64,000 nucleotides of DNA from Prosthecochloris ethylica (lineage in GTDB: Bacteria > Bacteroidota > Chlorobiia > Chlorobiales > Chlorobiaceae): assembly GCF_015234275.1 (NCBI RefSeq), contig NZ_JADGII010000005.1; one strand, written 5' to 3'. Every line of letters begins with the position of its first letter. Position 1 is the first letter of the stretch. Made by a program: the position numbers and the translations under genes. Below are positions 17,266 through 25,179 of the stretch, one piece after another. Below the pieces are notes generated by a model, which worked only from the letters and a program-made list of their open reading frames with translations, was not told where the DNA came from and ran no database searches.

Positions 17266-19341
17266 TCAGGCAGGATCGACCCATCGCCCTTTTGACCGCA
17301 CAAGCTCGATAAGCTTGTCAACCGCCTCGCGTTCAGCAATCCCCGAAGCCACGCACTCCTTGCCGACATACAGGCTGACACGCCCCTTCCCGGAGCCGAC
17401 ATAGCCGAAATCGGCATCGGCCATCTCTCCCGGGCCATTGACAACGCAACCCATAATACCGATTTTCAATCCCTTCAGATGGGACATTCGCGCCTTGATG
17501 AGAGCAGCGGTTTTTTCCAGTTCAAAATATGTCCTTCCACATCCGGGGCATGAAATAAACTCGGTTTTCGACATACGAACCCGTGCCGCCTGCAGGATAT
17601 TGAAGGCCAGAAGCGCATCTTCTCCGGGAGACAATGCCGTTTCCAGCGAAATCATGTCTCCGATACCGTCACAGAACAGCGTACCGGTCTGAACTGCGGT
17701 ATCGATCAGTACATCCAGACGATCACGCCGCGTACTGCTGTGACGCACAACAACCGGAACATCTATGCCTTCAGACTCGAAACGCTGGAGAAGGCGCCGG
17801 CAGACATACACCGCCTCGGGCGAGTCGACAGAAAACATCATCCTGCTGATGCCGTTTGCAGACGCCCTTCTGGCAATCCGCACAAGCACCTCTGCAGGAA
17901 CGGTCAGGGATGAGGCCCGGTGCACAAAACAGAATTCAAGCGCAGCACCACGGTCATGCAGCTTGTCCAGCCACTCTGTCTCGAGCTTCTCGCCTTCGAG
18001 TATGTCGAGGCGGACCCTGGATACCCGGTGAAGAAGCTCATGCGCGAGAACCGGATCCGTCACCACGGCACAGACGCGGGTACGGATGCCCTCGTCCATA
18101 CCGAGAAGCTCATCGAGCAGGACAGCCTCATCTTCCGAATCCACCCTGACAGCGACAAGTTCCGGCTGCAGATCGAGGCTGCCAGGCGAACCGGAACCAA
18201 GCATGCTTGCGAGCTCCTCACGCAATCCTTCAGGATCTCCAGGTGTCGAGCGGGCTGCAACCTCGACCAGGGGCAGGCTGTCACCTCCAACGCTATGAGG
18301 ACCGAACGTGAACCCTGTCGTGCTGCGACGCCGATAGCTGAAGGGATCGAATGGCGGCAGCTCACAGGAAACGGGAGCTTTGCGGTTTTCGATCAGCTGA
18401 TTGACCGGAACATGGCCGCGAGGCCCCTTCACCTTCTGAAAATCATTGTATTTCCTGACAAGCGCGAACCCGACGGGGACCTCGTTGACAGGGTCTTCTG
18501 TCAGTGAGACCCTGATCGTATCACCCAGCCCCTCTTCAAGCAGCGCACCGATTCCCATGGCCGACTTGATACGCCCTTCGTCACCGTCACCGGCTTCGGT
18601 CACTCCGAGGTGCAGCGGATATGCGTAGCGGAGCTCGTTGTCAGCCTTGACGCACAGCAGGCGATAGGCCTCGATCATCACACGGACATTCGAGGATTTC
18701 ATGGAAAACAGCAGCTCGTAGTACCCCTCGCTCTCGCACATTCTGGCAAACTCCAGCGCCGCCTCCACCATACCTTCCGGAGTATTGCCGAAACGGCTGA
18801 CTATCCTGTCGGACAGCGAACCATGGTTCGTCCCGATGCGCATCGACACTCCGAGGTCGCGCGCCTTTCTCACCAGCGGAAGGAACTCCTCTCGTACCTT
18901 CTCGAGCTCAGCCTGGAATTCGGCCTCACTGTACGCTGCCGATGAAAATTTTTTCCTGTTGGCGTAGTTTCCCGGGTTGATCCTGATATTGTCGACATAT
19001 TCAACCGCCTTCATTGCCGCTTTTCTGGAAAAATGAATATCGGCTACCAGGGGAGTGTCAATACCGTCGTTACGGAGCTGTTCGCGGATCGCCCCAAGGC
19101 TTTCGGCATCTTTTTCCGTCGGAACGGTCAGGCGGATAATTTCACATCCGGCTTCATACAGACGACGGCACTGCTCGACCGACGCCCTGACGTCCTGGGT
19201 ATGGGTGGTGGTCATCGACTCCACCCTGATCGGCTGGTACCCGCCGAGGCGAATGCTGCCGAAACCGATTTCCCGTGTCAGCCGCCGGCGGTACTCATAC
19301 ATTGAAAGAGGAAAATGCTCCATACTGCTGTGCTTATACAC
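17266..19341 (-). CDS. ispG: 4-hydroxy-3-methylbut-2-en-1-yl diphosphate synthase, large form
   Basis: IspG (GcpE) reductively opens methylerythritol cyclodiphosphate to HMBPP in the MEP isoprenoid pathway, which here supplies chlorophyll tails, quinones and carotenoids. The N-terminal TIM barrel begins near RRRLTREIGFGSIRLGG. The [4Fe-4S] ligands are visible as Cys598, Cys601 (CPGC) and Cys632 (MGCVVNGPGE). At 691 residues it is much longer than the proteobacterial enzyme of about 370: it has the extra domain between barrel and cluster domain seen in plants, Bacteroidetes and Chlorobi. The start is GTG 19341, six bases after the upstream stop; ATG 19323 is an alternative. Confidence 0.95.
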   Translation of the reverse strand: MYKHSSMEHFPLSMYEYRRRLTREIGFGSIRLGGYQPIRVESMTTTHTQDVRASVEQCRRLYEAGCEIIRLTVPTEKDAESLGAIREQLRNDGIDTPLVADIHFSRKAAMKAVEYVDNIRINPGNYANRKKFSSAAYSEAEFQAELEKVREEFLPLVRKARDLGVSMRIGTNHGSLSDRIVSRFGNTPEGMVEAALEFARMCESEGYYELLFSMKSSNVRVMIEAYRLLCVKADNELRYAYPLHLGVTEAGDGDEGRIKSAMGIGALLEEGLGDTIRVSLTEDPVNEVPVGFALVRKYNDFQKVKGPRGHVPVNQLIENRKAPVSCELPPFDPFSYRRRSTTGFTFGPHSVGGDSLPLVEVAARSTPGDPEGLREELASMLGSGSPGSLDLQPELVAVRVDSEDEAVLLDELLGMDEGIRTRVCAVVTDPVLAHELLHRVSRVRLDILEGEKLETEWLDKLHDRGAALEFCFVHRASSLTVPAEVLVRIARRASANGISRMMFSVDSPEAVYVCRRLLQRFESEGIDVPVVVRHSSTRRDRLDVLIDTAVQTGTLFCDGIGDMISLETALSPGEDALLAFNILQAARVRMSKTEFISCPGCGRTYFELEKTAALIKARMSHLKGLKIGIMGCVVNGPGEMADADFGYVGSGKGRVSLYVGKECVASGIAEREAVDKLIELVRSKGRWVDPA

Positions 19342-19347
19342 TCTTCT

Positions 19348-19674
19348 TCATTTCTCTTGTTGACGAATAATGAACAGGGTCTCTCCCTCCCTGCGAAAAT
19401 TGTAGTTCTCCCTGGCGGTTTTTTCAACCGATTCAGGTTCAAGCGCCCGGCTGATCTCCTTTCGGTTCTGCATGATCTCCCGCTCTTGCTGAGCATAGCG
19501 TGCCTTAAGTTCCCGGTTCTCGGCTTCCATCCGCAAACGGGCAACCAGGCCGTAGTCACTGAACACGATCCAGAGCACGAAAGCCCCTGCGACAACAAGC
19601 AGAAAAATCTTTTTCGGATGGTCCAGAACATAGGAAACGATACCGGAAACAAACGCTCTCATGCTGCTGATCAT
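19348..19674 (-). CDS. DivIC/FtsB-like septum formation initiator protein
   Basis: A 108-residue bitopic membrane protein with a short cytoplasmic N-terminus, one membrane segment (about 20-38, KIFLLVVAGAFVLWIVF), then a coiled-coil-like charged region (about 40-75) and a short C-terminal part (RENYNFRREGETLFII) typical of the FtsB/DivIC family. Such proteins link FtsL and FtsQ in the divisome. The start could be ATG 19674 or 19662. It is immediately upstream of ispG (6-bp gap), so the two are probably translated from one mRNA. It follows eno, but a terminator lies between them. Confidence 0.8.
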   Translation of the reverse strand: MISSMRAFVSGIVSYVLDHPKKIFLLVVAGAFVLWIVFSDYGLVARLRMEAENRELKARYAQQEREIMQNRKEISRALEPESVEKTARENYNFRREGETLFIIRQQEK

Positions 19675-19716
19675 AACGGATATCTCAGGTTAACGGGCGG
19701 CCAGAAGATACGAAAT

Positions 19717-19746
19717 AAAAAAGGAACCCTCTGAAGAGAGTTCCTT
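19717..19746 (-). terminator. Terminator of enolase
   Basis: On the minus strand a roughly 12-bp stem with one mismatch (arms 19721-19732 and 19735-19746, AAGGAAC.. with ..GTTCCTT) is followed by TTTTTTATTT. It lies 17 bp after the eno stop. Confidence 0.8.
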
Positions 19747-19762
19747 TTGATCAGGGTCGAGC

Positions 19763-21076
19763 CTACACCCTGAAGGCCGATATGCCCGGATACACCGCTT
19801 CGCTTCCCAGCTCTTCCTCGATGCGCAGAAGTTCATTGTACTTTGCCATCCTGTCGGAACGCGAAAGGCTCCCGGTCTTTATCTGTCCGGCATTGGTGGC
19901 AACCGCGATATGGGCGATCGTACTGTCCTCGGTTTCCCCGCTGCGATGGCTGATGACCGACGTATAGCCGTTCCTCGTTGCAAGATCGATCGCATCGAGC
20001 GTCTCTGTCAGGGTGCCTATCTGATTGACCTTGATGAGAATGGAATTGCCGACCCCGCGCCCGATTCCGTCTGCAAGCCGCCTGGTATTGGTCACGAAGA
20101 GGTCGTCACCGACAAGCTGTACCGAATCGCCAATCCTCTGTGTCAGCTGTTTCCAGCCATCCCAGTCATCTTCAGCCATCCCGTCCTCGATGGAGATAAT
20201 CGGGTATCGTGAAGCCCAGTCCTCCCAGTATGCCGCCATTTCGCCAGCATCGAGCTCCCTGCCGGACGATTTTTTAAAGACATATTTTTTCTTGTCGGGA
20301 TCGTAGAACTCCGAACTTGCCGGATCGAGTGCAATCATGACGTGGCTGTCGCCCAGGCCTCCTTTCGATCCAGGAGCCCCAACCCGGTATCCCGCTTTTC
20401 CGACAGCTTCGATCACCAGCTCGATAGCTTCTTCATTCGAGGCGAGATCAGGGGCAAAACCGCCTTCGTCACCGACAGCCGTGCTCAGCCCCCTGCTCTT
20501 GAGAAGCGCCTTGAGTGCATGAAACACTTCCGCTCCGCAGCGCAGGGCATCGGAATACGATGAAAAACCGATCGGCATGATCATGAATTCCTGGAAATCG
20601 ACATTGTTGTCGGCATGAGCCCCTCCGTTCAGCACATTCATCATAGGGACCGGGAGCGTTCTCGCAAATGTCCCGCCGATGTAGCGGAACAACGGCAACC
20701 CGGAATATTCAGCTGCCGCCTTCGCACAGGCAAGGGAGACACCCAGCATTGCATTGGCGCCGAGTTTCGATTTGTTCGGAGTGCCATCGAGTGCAATCAG
20801 CAGATTGTCGATTTCCGACTGCTCGGTCACCAGCATACCTTCGAGCGCATCATTGATAACCGTGTTGACATGCTCCACTGCTTTTCCTACCCCTTTACCG
20901 AGGTAGACGCCGTCATCGCCATCACGGAGTTCAACAGCCTCGTGAACTCCGGTAGAGGCTCCGCTTGGTACTGCGGCCCGTCCAAAGGAACTTTCGGTCA
21001 ATACATCCACCTCAACAGTTGGATTGCCCCTCGAATCCAGAATCTGACGGGCGATAACATTGGTGATTAATGGCAT
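19763..21076 (-). CDS. eno: Enolase (phosphopyruvate hydratase)
   Basis: Enolase interconverts 2-phosphoglycerate and phosphoenolpyruvate; in a green sulfur bacterium it works mainly in the gluconeogenic direction from rTCA-derived pyruvate. The 437-residue product has normal length. Visible signatures are RGNPTVEVDV near the N-terminus, PSGASTG, the Mg2+-site segments SIEDGMAEDDW and GDDLFVTN, the catalytic Lys in ILIKVNQIGTLTET and SHRSGETEDSTIAH. It is followed by its own terminator and divergently paired with the EF-G-like gene. Confidence 0.97.
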   Translation of the reverse strand: MPLITNVIARQILDSRGNPTVEVDVLTESSFGRAAVPSGASTGVHEAVELRDGDDGVYLGKGVGKAVEHVNTVINDALEGMLVTEQSEIDNLLIALDGTPNKSKLGANAMLGVSLACAKAAAEYSGLPLFRYIGGTFARTLPVPMMNVLNGGAHADNNVDFQEFMIMPIGFSSYSDALRCGAEVFHALKALLKSRGLSTAVGDEGGFAPDLASNEEAIELVIEAVGKAGYRVGAPGSKGGLGDSHVMIALDPASSEFYDPDKKKYVFKKSSGRELDAGEMAAYWEDWASRYPIISIEDGMAEDDWDGWKQLTQRIGDSVQLVGDDLFVTNTRRLADGIGRGVGNSILIKVNQIGTLTETLDAIDLATRNGYTSVISHRSGETEDSTIAHIAVATNAGQIKTGSLSRSDRMAKYNELLRIEEELGSEAVYPGISAFRV

Positions 21077-21395
21077 AACTACTTCTGATTAATTGTGATC
21101 GTGATTTGTGGTTCTTCACAGCTGCCGGATGGAGAGCGCAATGCTTCTGACGGCCATACCTGAAACATAATAATTTAATCACTGTCGGGGAAGATCGGGA
21201 GAGGGGAATCGTGAGCAGTCAATCGTTATTCGCGGGTTGTGAACGGTCGACCGGCGACTCACGATTAACGACTCACGAATATCGCCTCATTTTGTACCTT
21301 ACGATAAGCAGGAAACCGTAAACCCGGACCTGTGGTGTTTGTCTTCCGGATAACCATGCCGGACAAAAAGCAACTCAAACAAGGGAGTACCCGCC
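21077..21395. other. Divergent intergenic region between eno and the EF-G-like gene, with ACTCACGA repeats
   Basis: This 319-bp stretch has no credible gene and must hold promoters for both sides, none of which I can place firmly. It contains two direct copies of ACTCACGA (21257-21264 and 21271-21278) and one inverted copy TCGTGAG (21209-21215). AATCGTGAG at 21207-21215 is the exact reverse complement of CTCACGATT at 21258-21266, so a 9-bp stem with a 42-nt loop is possible. Confidence 0.6.
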
Positions 21396-23468
21396 ATGCA
21401 AGCCGTTCAACCCGATCAACTTCGCAATATTGTCATCACCGGTCACACCGGGTCAGGAAAAACCATGCTCGCCGAATCCCTCGCCCTGTCGATGAACATC
21501 ATCAACCGCCTTGGCAGTATTGAAGAAGGCACGACACTTTCCGATTATGCCGAAGACGAAATAGCAAGAAACCACAGCCTCAATACAAGTATCATTCACG
21601 GCGAATGGAACGGTGCCAAAATCAATGTGATCGATACACCGGGGCTGCTCGATTTTCATGGCGATGTCAAATCAGCCATGCGGGTTGCCGATACGGTCAT
21701 GATTGCCGTGAATGCGTCGACAGGCGCGGAGGTAGGCACCGATATGGTATGGGAATATACCCAGGAGTACTACAAACCGACGATGTTCATCCTGACCAAG
21801 CTGGATGCCGACCGTACGCGTTATGCACAGACCATCGAGGAGCTTCAGGAACAGTATGGACACCTGGTGACTCCGATCCAGTTCCCTGCTGAAGAGGGTC
21901 TCGGACACCACATTATCATCGACGTGCTGCTGATGAAACAACTGGAGTTCAATCCTGACACTCCCGGCAGCATGACGGTCAGTGAAATTCCTGACCTCTA
22001 CCGCAAACAGGCAGAGGAACTCCATTACAAACTCGTCGAAGCTGTTGCTGAAACGGATGAAGAGCTGATGAACCGGTATTTCGAGGTTGGCACCCTGACC
22101 GAGGACGAGCTGCGGGCAGGTATTAAATCCGCCCTCCTGACACGCACATTCTTCCCGGTGTTCTGCACCTCGCCGCTTCACCTCATCGGGTCGGAACGGC
22201 TCCTGAACGCCGTGGTCAACCTCTGCCCATCACCGATCGAGCGGGGGCCGGAACACGCATGGTGCAGTACAGAGAACCATGACTCTCTCATCAATCCGGA
22301 CCCTGAAGGACCGACGGTAGCCTTTATTTTCAAGACACTCTCAGAACCACGGCTCGGAGAAATCTCCTATCTGCGCGTGTATTCCGGCCATATCGAAACC
22401 GGCCATGAACTGATCGATGCCCAGACCGGACAGCTGGAAAAAATCGGCCAGGTGTATACCATGGAAGGTGAAAAGAAAATTCCGGTCGACAAACTCCTTG
22501 CCGGCGACATCGGCATGGTAGTGAAACTCAAGGACGCCCATACCAACGACACCCTTGCAGATAAAGGCTCCGACTGCCGGATCAGCCCGATCAGTTTTCC
22601 AAAGGCGGTCTACACGTCAGCCGTCGTACCGGTAGCCCAGGGAGATGAAGAAAAGATCTCCGCAGGACTCCAGCATCTCCATGAAGAAGACCCGAGTTTC
22701 AGTATCGAGCATGACGCGGAGTTCAACCAGACAATTCTCAGGACTCTCGGAGAAACCCACCTCGATATCATTCTCAATCGCCTCGAAAAGAAATTCAACG
22801 TATCGGTGACCACCGAGCCGGTAAGAATTCCCTACCGGGAAACCATCAGAACGACCGCATCGGCACAGGGAAAATACAAGAAACAGTCAGGTGGCCGGGG
22901 GCAGTACGGCGATGTCTGGGTTCGCCTTGAACCGGCTGAACGGGAATCGGGCTTCGAATTTGCTTCAGAAGTAGTTGGCGGCGTCGTACCGACCCGGTAC
23001 CTTCCGGCTGTGGAAAAAGGCCTGAAAGAGACAGCCAGCGAGGGTATTCTCTGCGGCTATCCCGTCGTCGACATCAGGGCTGTGGTGTACGACGGCTCCC
23101 ACCATCCGGTCGACAGCTCGGAATTTGCCTTCAAGATAGCTTCGAGCATGGCATTTCGTCATGCCTTCGAAAAAGCCAAACCCATGCTGCTCGAACCCTA
23201 TTGCTCTCTGAACGTCATCGCTCCTGATCAGTATACCGGAGAAATCGTCGGAGAAATATCGAGCAGAAGGGGAAAAATCATGGGCATGGACACCGAAAGC
23301 CGGTTCCAGACCATTAACGCCATGATCCCGCAGGCATCACTGCACGAATTCCACACTCGCCTTGTCCGCCTGACCCAGAGCAGGGCTCGATACACCTATG
23401 AATTCAGCCATTATGAAGAGGTTCCGCAGGACCTTGCCCAGCAGCTCATCGAAGAGCACAACATGTAG
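21396..23468 (+). CDS. Elongation factor G-like translational GTPase (second EF-G type)
   Basis: A 690-residue GTPase with the five-domain EF-G layout. G1 is GHTGSGKT (near residues 15-22), switch II is DTPG, and the G4 position reads TKLD where EF-G has NKxD. Domain II, domain III (GGRGQYGDVWVRLEP region) and domain IV with HPVDSSEFAFKIASSMAFR follow. The start is ATG 21396 with AAGGGAG eight bases upstream. It lacks the ribosomal-protein neighbours expected of the main fusA and so is probably the paralogue often called FusA2 or EF-G-like; its role (recycling, stress or a specialised translocase) cannot be read from sequence. Confidence 0.88.
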   Translation: MQAVQPDQLRNIVITGHTGSGKTMLAESLALSMNIINRLGSIEEGTTLSDYAEDEIARNHSLNTSIIHGEWNGAKINVIDTPGLLDFHGDVKSAMRVADTVMIAVNASTGAEVGTDMVWEYTQEYYKPTMFILTKLDADRTRYAQTIEELQEQYGHLVTPIQFPAEEGLGHHIIIDVLLMKQLEFNPDTPGSMTVSEIPDLYRKQAEELHYKLVEAVAETDEELMNRYFEVGTLTEDELRAGIKSALLTRTFFPVFCTSPLHLIGSERLLNAVVNLCPSPIERGPEHAWCSTENHDSLINPDPEGPTVAFIFKTLSEPRLGEISYLRVYSGHIETGHELIDAQTGQLEKIGQVYTMEGEKKIPVDKLLAGDIGMVVKLKDAHTNDTLADKGSDCRISPISFPKAVYTSAVVPVAQGDEEKISAGLQHLHEEDPSFSIEHDAEFNQTILRTLGETHLDIILNRLEKKFNVSVTTEPVRIPYRETIRTTASAQGKYKKQSGGRGQYGDVWVRLEPAERESGFEFASEVVGGVVPTRYLPAVEKGLKETASEGILCGYPVVDIRAVVYDGSHHPVDSSEFAFKIASSMAFRHAFEKAKPMLLEPYCSLNVIAPDQYTGEIVGEISSRRGKIMGMDTESRFQTINAMIPQASLHEFHTRLVRLTQSRARYTYEFSHYEEVPQDLAQQLIEEHNM

Positions 23469-23483
23469 CCGGGAGCTTCCGGC

Positions 23484-23512
23484 GCGCTGTACCCCCCTAA
23501 AGGGGGCAGCGC
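23484..23512. terminator. GC-rich hairpin between convergent EF-G-like and glycosyltransferase genes
   Basis: GCGCTG-TA-CCCCC pairs with GGGGG-CAGCGC (23484-23512) with a 2-nt bulge. No T-run follows on either strand, so it is a hairpin in the right place for a bidirectional terminator, not a textbook one. Confidence 0.45.
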
Positions 23513-23526
23513 CCGGCGCGTCCCCT

Positions 23527-24261
23527 TTACAGCATGCCGAAAAGCGCCTTCACTTTCAGCCACCAGACGATGCGGATCGCCTCGGTAATATTTTCCCGCG
23601 ACATCTTCGAGCGTCCGACAGTCCTGTCAACGAAAACAATCGGAACCTCACCGATCGAAAAACCCTTTCGCCACACCCTGAAGTTCATCTCGATCTGAAA
23701 CGAATATCCCTGGGAATGAACGTCCGAAAAGTCAAGCTGCCTGAGTACATCTGCCCGAAAACACTTGTACCCGCTGGTCGGATCGCTCACCGGCATACCG
23801 GTAATGAGTCGTGTATAGACGCTGGCGACTTTTGACAGGATCAGGCGGCTCAGGGGCCAGTTGATCACATTGACCGTATTGTTCACATAGCGCGAGCCGA
23901 TCACCAGGTCGCAGCCGGTCGCCCTCTGCAGCATTTCTTCAAGCACCGACGGGTCATGGGAATAATCGGCGTCCATTTCGACCAGGTACGCATAGCCCTT
24001 CCCGAGACCGAATGAAAACCCTTCCAGGTATGCCGTCCCCAAGCCGAGTTTTCCGGCTCTAACCAGGATATGAAGCCCGTGATACCGGCTCTGCAGTGAA
24101 CGGACTATTGCAGCTGTGCCGTCAGGGGAGCTGTCGTCGATCACCAGAATATCCAGGCGTTCGTGATACATCTCCATGATATCACGGATAAGATGCCCGA
24201 TATTTTCAGCCTCGTTATACGTCGGGATGATAATGAGTACACTCTCTCGTTCTGCAGACAT
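23527..24261 (-). CDS. Family 2 glycosyltransferase, dolichol/polyprenyl-phosphate mannosyltransferase-like
   Basis: A 244-residue GT-A glycosyltransferase without membrane segments, resembling DPM1-type enzymes that move mannose from GDP-mannose to a polyprenyl phosphate. The motifs are IIPTYNEAENI at the N-terminus, DDSSPDGT, the metal-binding MDADYSHDP and the acceptor-side QIEMNFRVWRKGF. The start at ATG 24261 (MSAERESVLI) gives family length; the longer frame to 24345 runs into the pscB terminator. It could transfer another sugar in cell-envelope synthesis. Confidence 0.85.
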   Translation of the reverse strand: MSAERESVLIIIPTYNEAENIGHLIRDIMEMYHERLDILVIDDSSPDGTAAIVRSLQSRYHGLHILVRAGKLGLGTAYLEGFSFGLGKGYAYLVEMDADYSHDPSVLEEMLQRATGCDLVIGSRYVNNTVNVINWPLSRLILSKVASVYTRLITGMPVSDPTSGYKCFRADVLRQLDFSDVHSQGYSFQIEMNFRVWRKGFSIGEVPIVFVDRTVGRSKMSRENITEAIRIVWWLKVKALFGML

Positions 24262-24315
24262 GTAACAATCAATATGAATTCCGGCCACCACGTGCCGTCC
24301 TGAACAGCAGGCTGT

Positions 24316-24353
24316 AAACAAAAAAGCATTGCCGGATGAGGGCAATGCTTTTT
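24316..24353 (-). terminator. Terminator of the pscA-pscB operon
   Basis: A perfect 13-bp stem (24321-24333 with 24341-24353, arms AAAAAGCATTGCC and its complement) with a 7-nt loop ends on the minus strand in TTTTTGTTT. It starts 23 bp after the pscB stop. Confidence 0.88.
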
Positions 24354-24375
24354 CGTGAGCTCCAGGTATACTCCG

Positions 24376-25086
24376 TCAACCCTTCGGTTCCCGATGGAAC
24401 CTGTGGAGAAAGCGAAGATCGAAATCCAGCCTCTCGGGAGGAGTATAGGTAAAGTCGAGAACTTCTCCGGAAGGGAGAATTTCCACCAGCGCCCCTGACG
24501 GACACTCATCCGAAGAAAAACATGCTGAACAGGAAATACAGGCATCCTGATCGATATAGCAGCGGAATCCCCCTTCCTGGACATCACCGTAAAACTTGTA
24601 GCCGATCGCGTTGACTTTTGGCGGGCACTTGTCAAGACAGAGGCCGCAGCCAACACAGAGATTCTCGAGAATGAAATAATGCTTTTTCGCTCTCGGAGCT
24701 TTTTTCTTGGCTGCCGGTTTGGCTTTCGGCGGTGCGCCTTTCGCAGGAGCTTTCGGGGCCGGTTTGGCCGCTCCTTTAGCAGCGGGTGCCCCTTTCGGCG
24801 CCCCCTTGGCGGCAGCCTTCGGTGCGGGCTTCGGAGCAGGTTTGGCTTTCGGCTTTGGTCGTACTGTCGGCAGAGCCGATTCCATGCGTCGGCCGGTACG
24901 CCCGAGATTCACATCCAGAGGAGTCAGTCGTTCTTTGACAAGAGCTGAAGATCCCCCCTGTTTCGGGGCCCCTTTCGGTTTTGGAGCGGGATTATCTTTG
25001 GGTGCCCCGGCCTTGGCCGCAGGCGCCTTCGGTTTAGGCTTGGCCTGACCGGACCGGGTCTCTTGCTGTTTGACAGGATCGGCCAT
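24376..25086 (-). CDS. pscB: Photosystem P840 reaction centre iron-sulfur protein PscB (FA/FB)
   Basis: PscB carries the two terminal [4Fe-4S] clusters, FA and FB, of the green sulfur bacterial reaction centre and passes electrons to ferredoxin on the cytoplasmic side. Of its 236 residues, about the first 135 are a Pro/Ala/Lys-rich low-complexity arm made of PKPK, PAPK and KGAP units; the C-terminal part is a two-cluster ferredoxin domain with CVGCGLCLDKCP and CISCSACFSSDECP. The second motif has five residues, not three, before its last Cys. GGAGG lies five bases upstream of the ATG. It follows pscA by 93 bp with a hairpin in between. Confidence 0.96.
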   Translation of the reverse strand: MADPVKQQETRSGQAKPKPKAPAAKAGAPKDNPAPKPKGAPKQGGSSALVKERLTPLDVNLGRTGRRMESALPTVRPKPKAKPAPKPAPKAAAKGAPKGAPAAKGAAKPAPKAPAKGAPPKAKPAAKKKAPRAKKHYFILENLCVGCGLCLDKCPPKVNAIGYKFYGDVQEGGFRCYIDQDACISCSACFSSDECPSGALVEILPSGEVLDFTYTPPERLDFDLRFLHRFHREPKG

Positions 25087-25147
25087 AAAACCTCCAAATC
25101 TTTATTAATAACAAAATTGCGGAATTGAATCGAGCCAGTGATCTGCA

Positions 25148-25169
25148 AAGGGGCCCCGAAAGGCCCCTT
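25148..25169 (-). promoter_or_regulatory. Intercistronic hairpin between pscA and pscB
   Basis: AAGGGGCC (25148-25155) pairs perfectly with GGCCCCTT (25162-25169) around a 6-nt loop, 11 bp after the pscA stop. On the minus strand there is no T-run after it, so it is more likely an mRNA 3' stabiliser or a partial terminator than a full stop. Confidence 0.65.
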
Positions 25170-25179
25170 GAGCTGAAGA

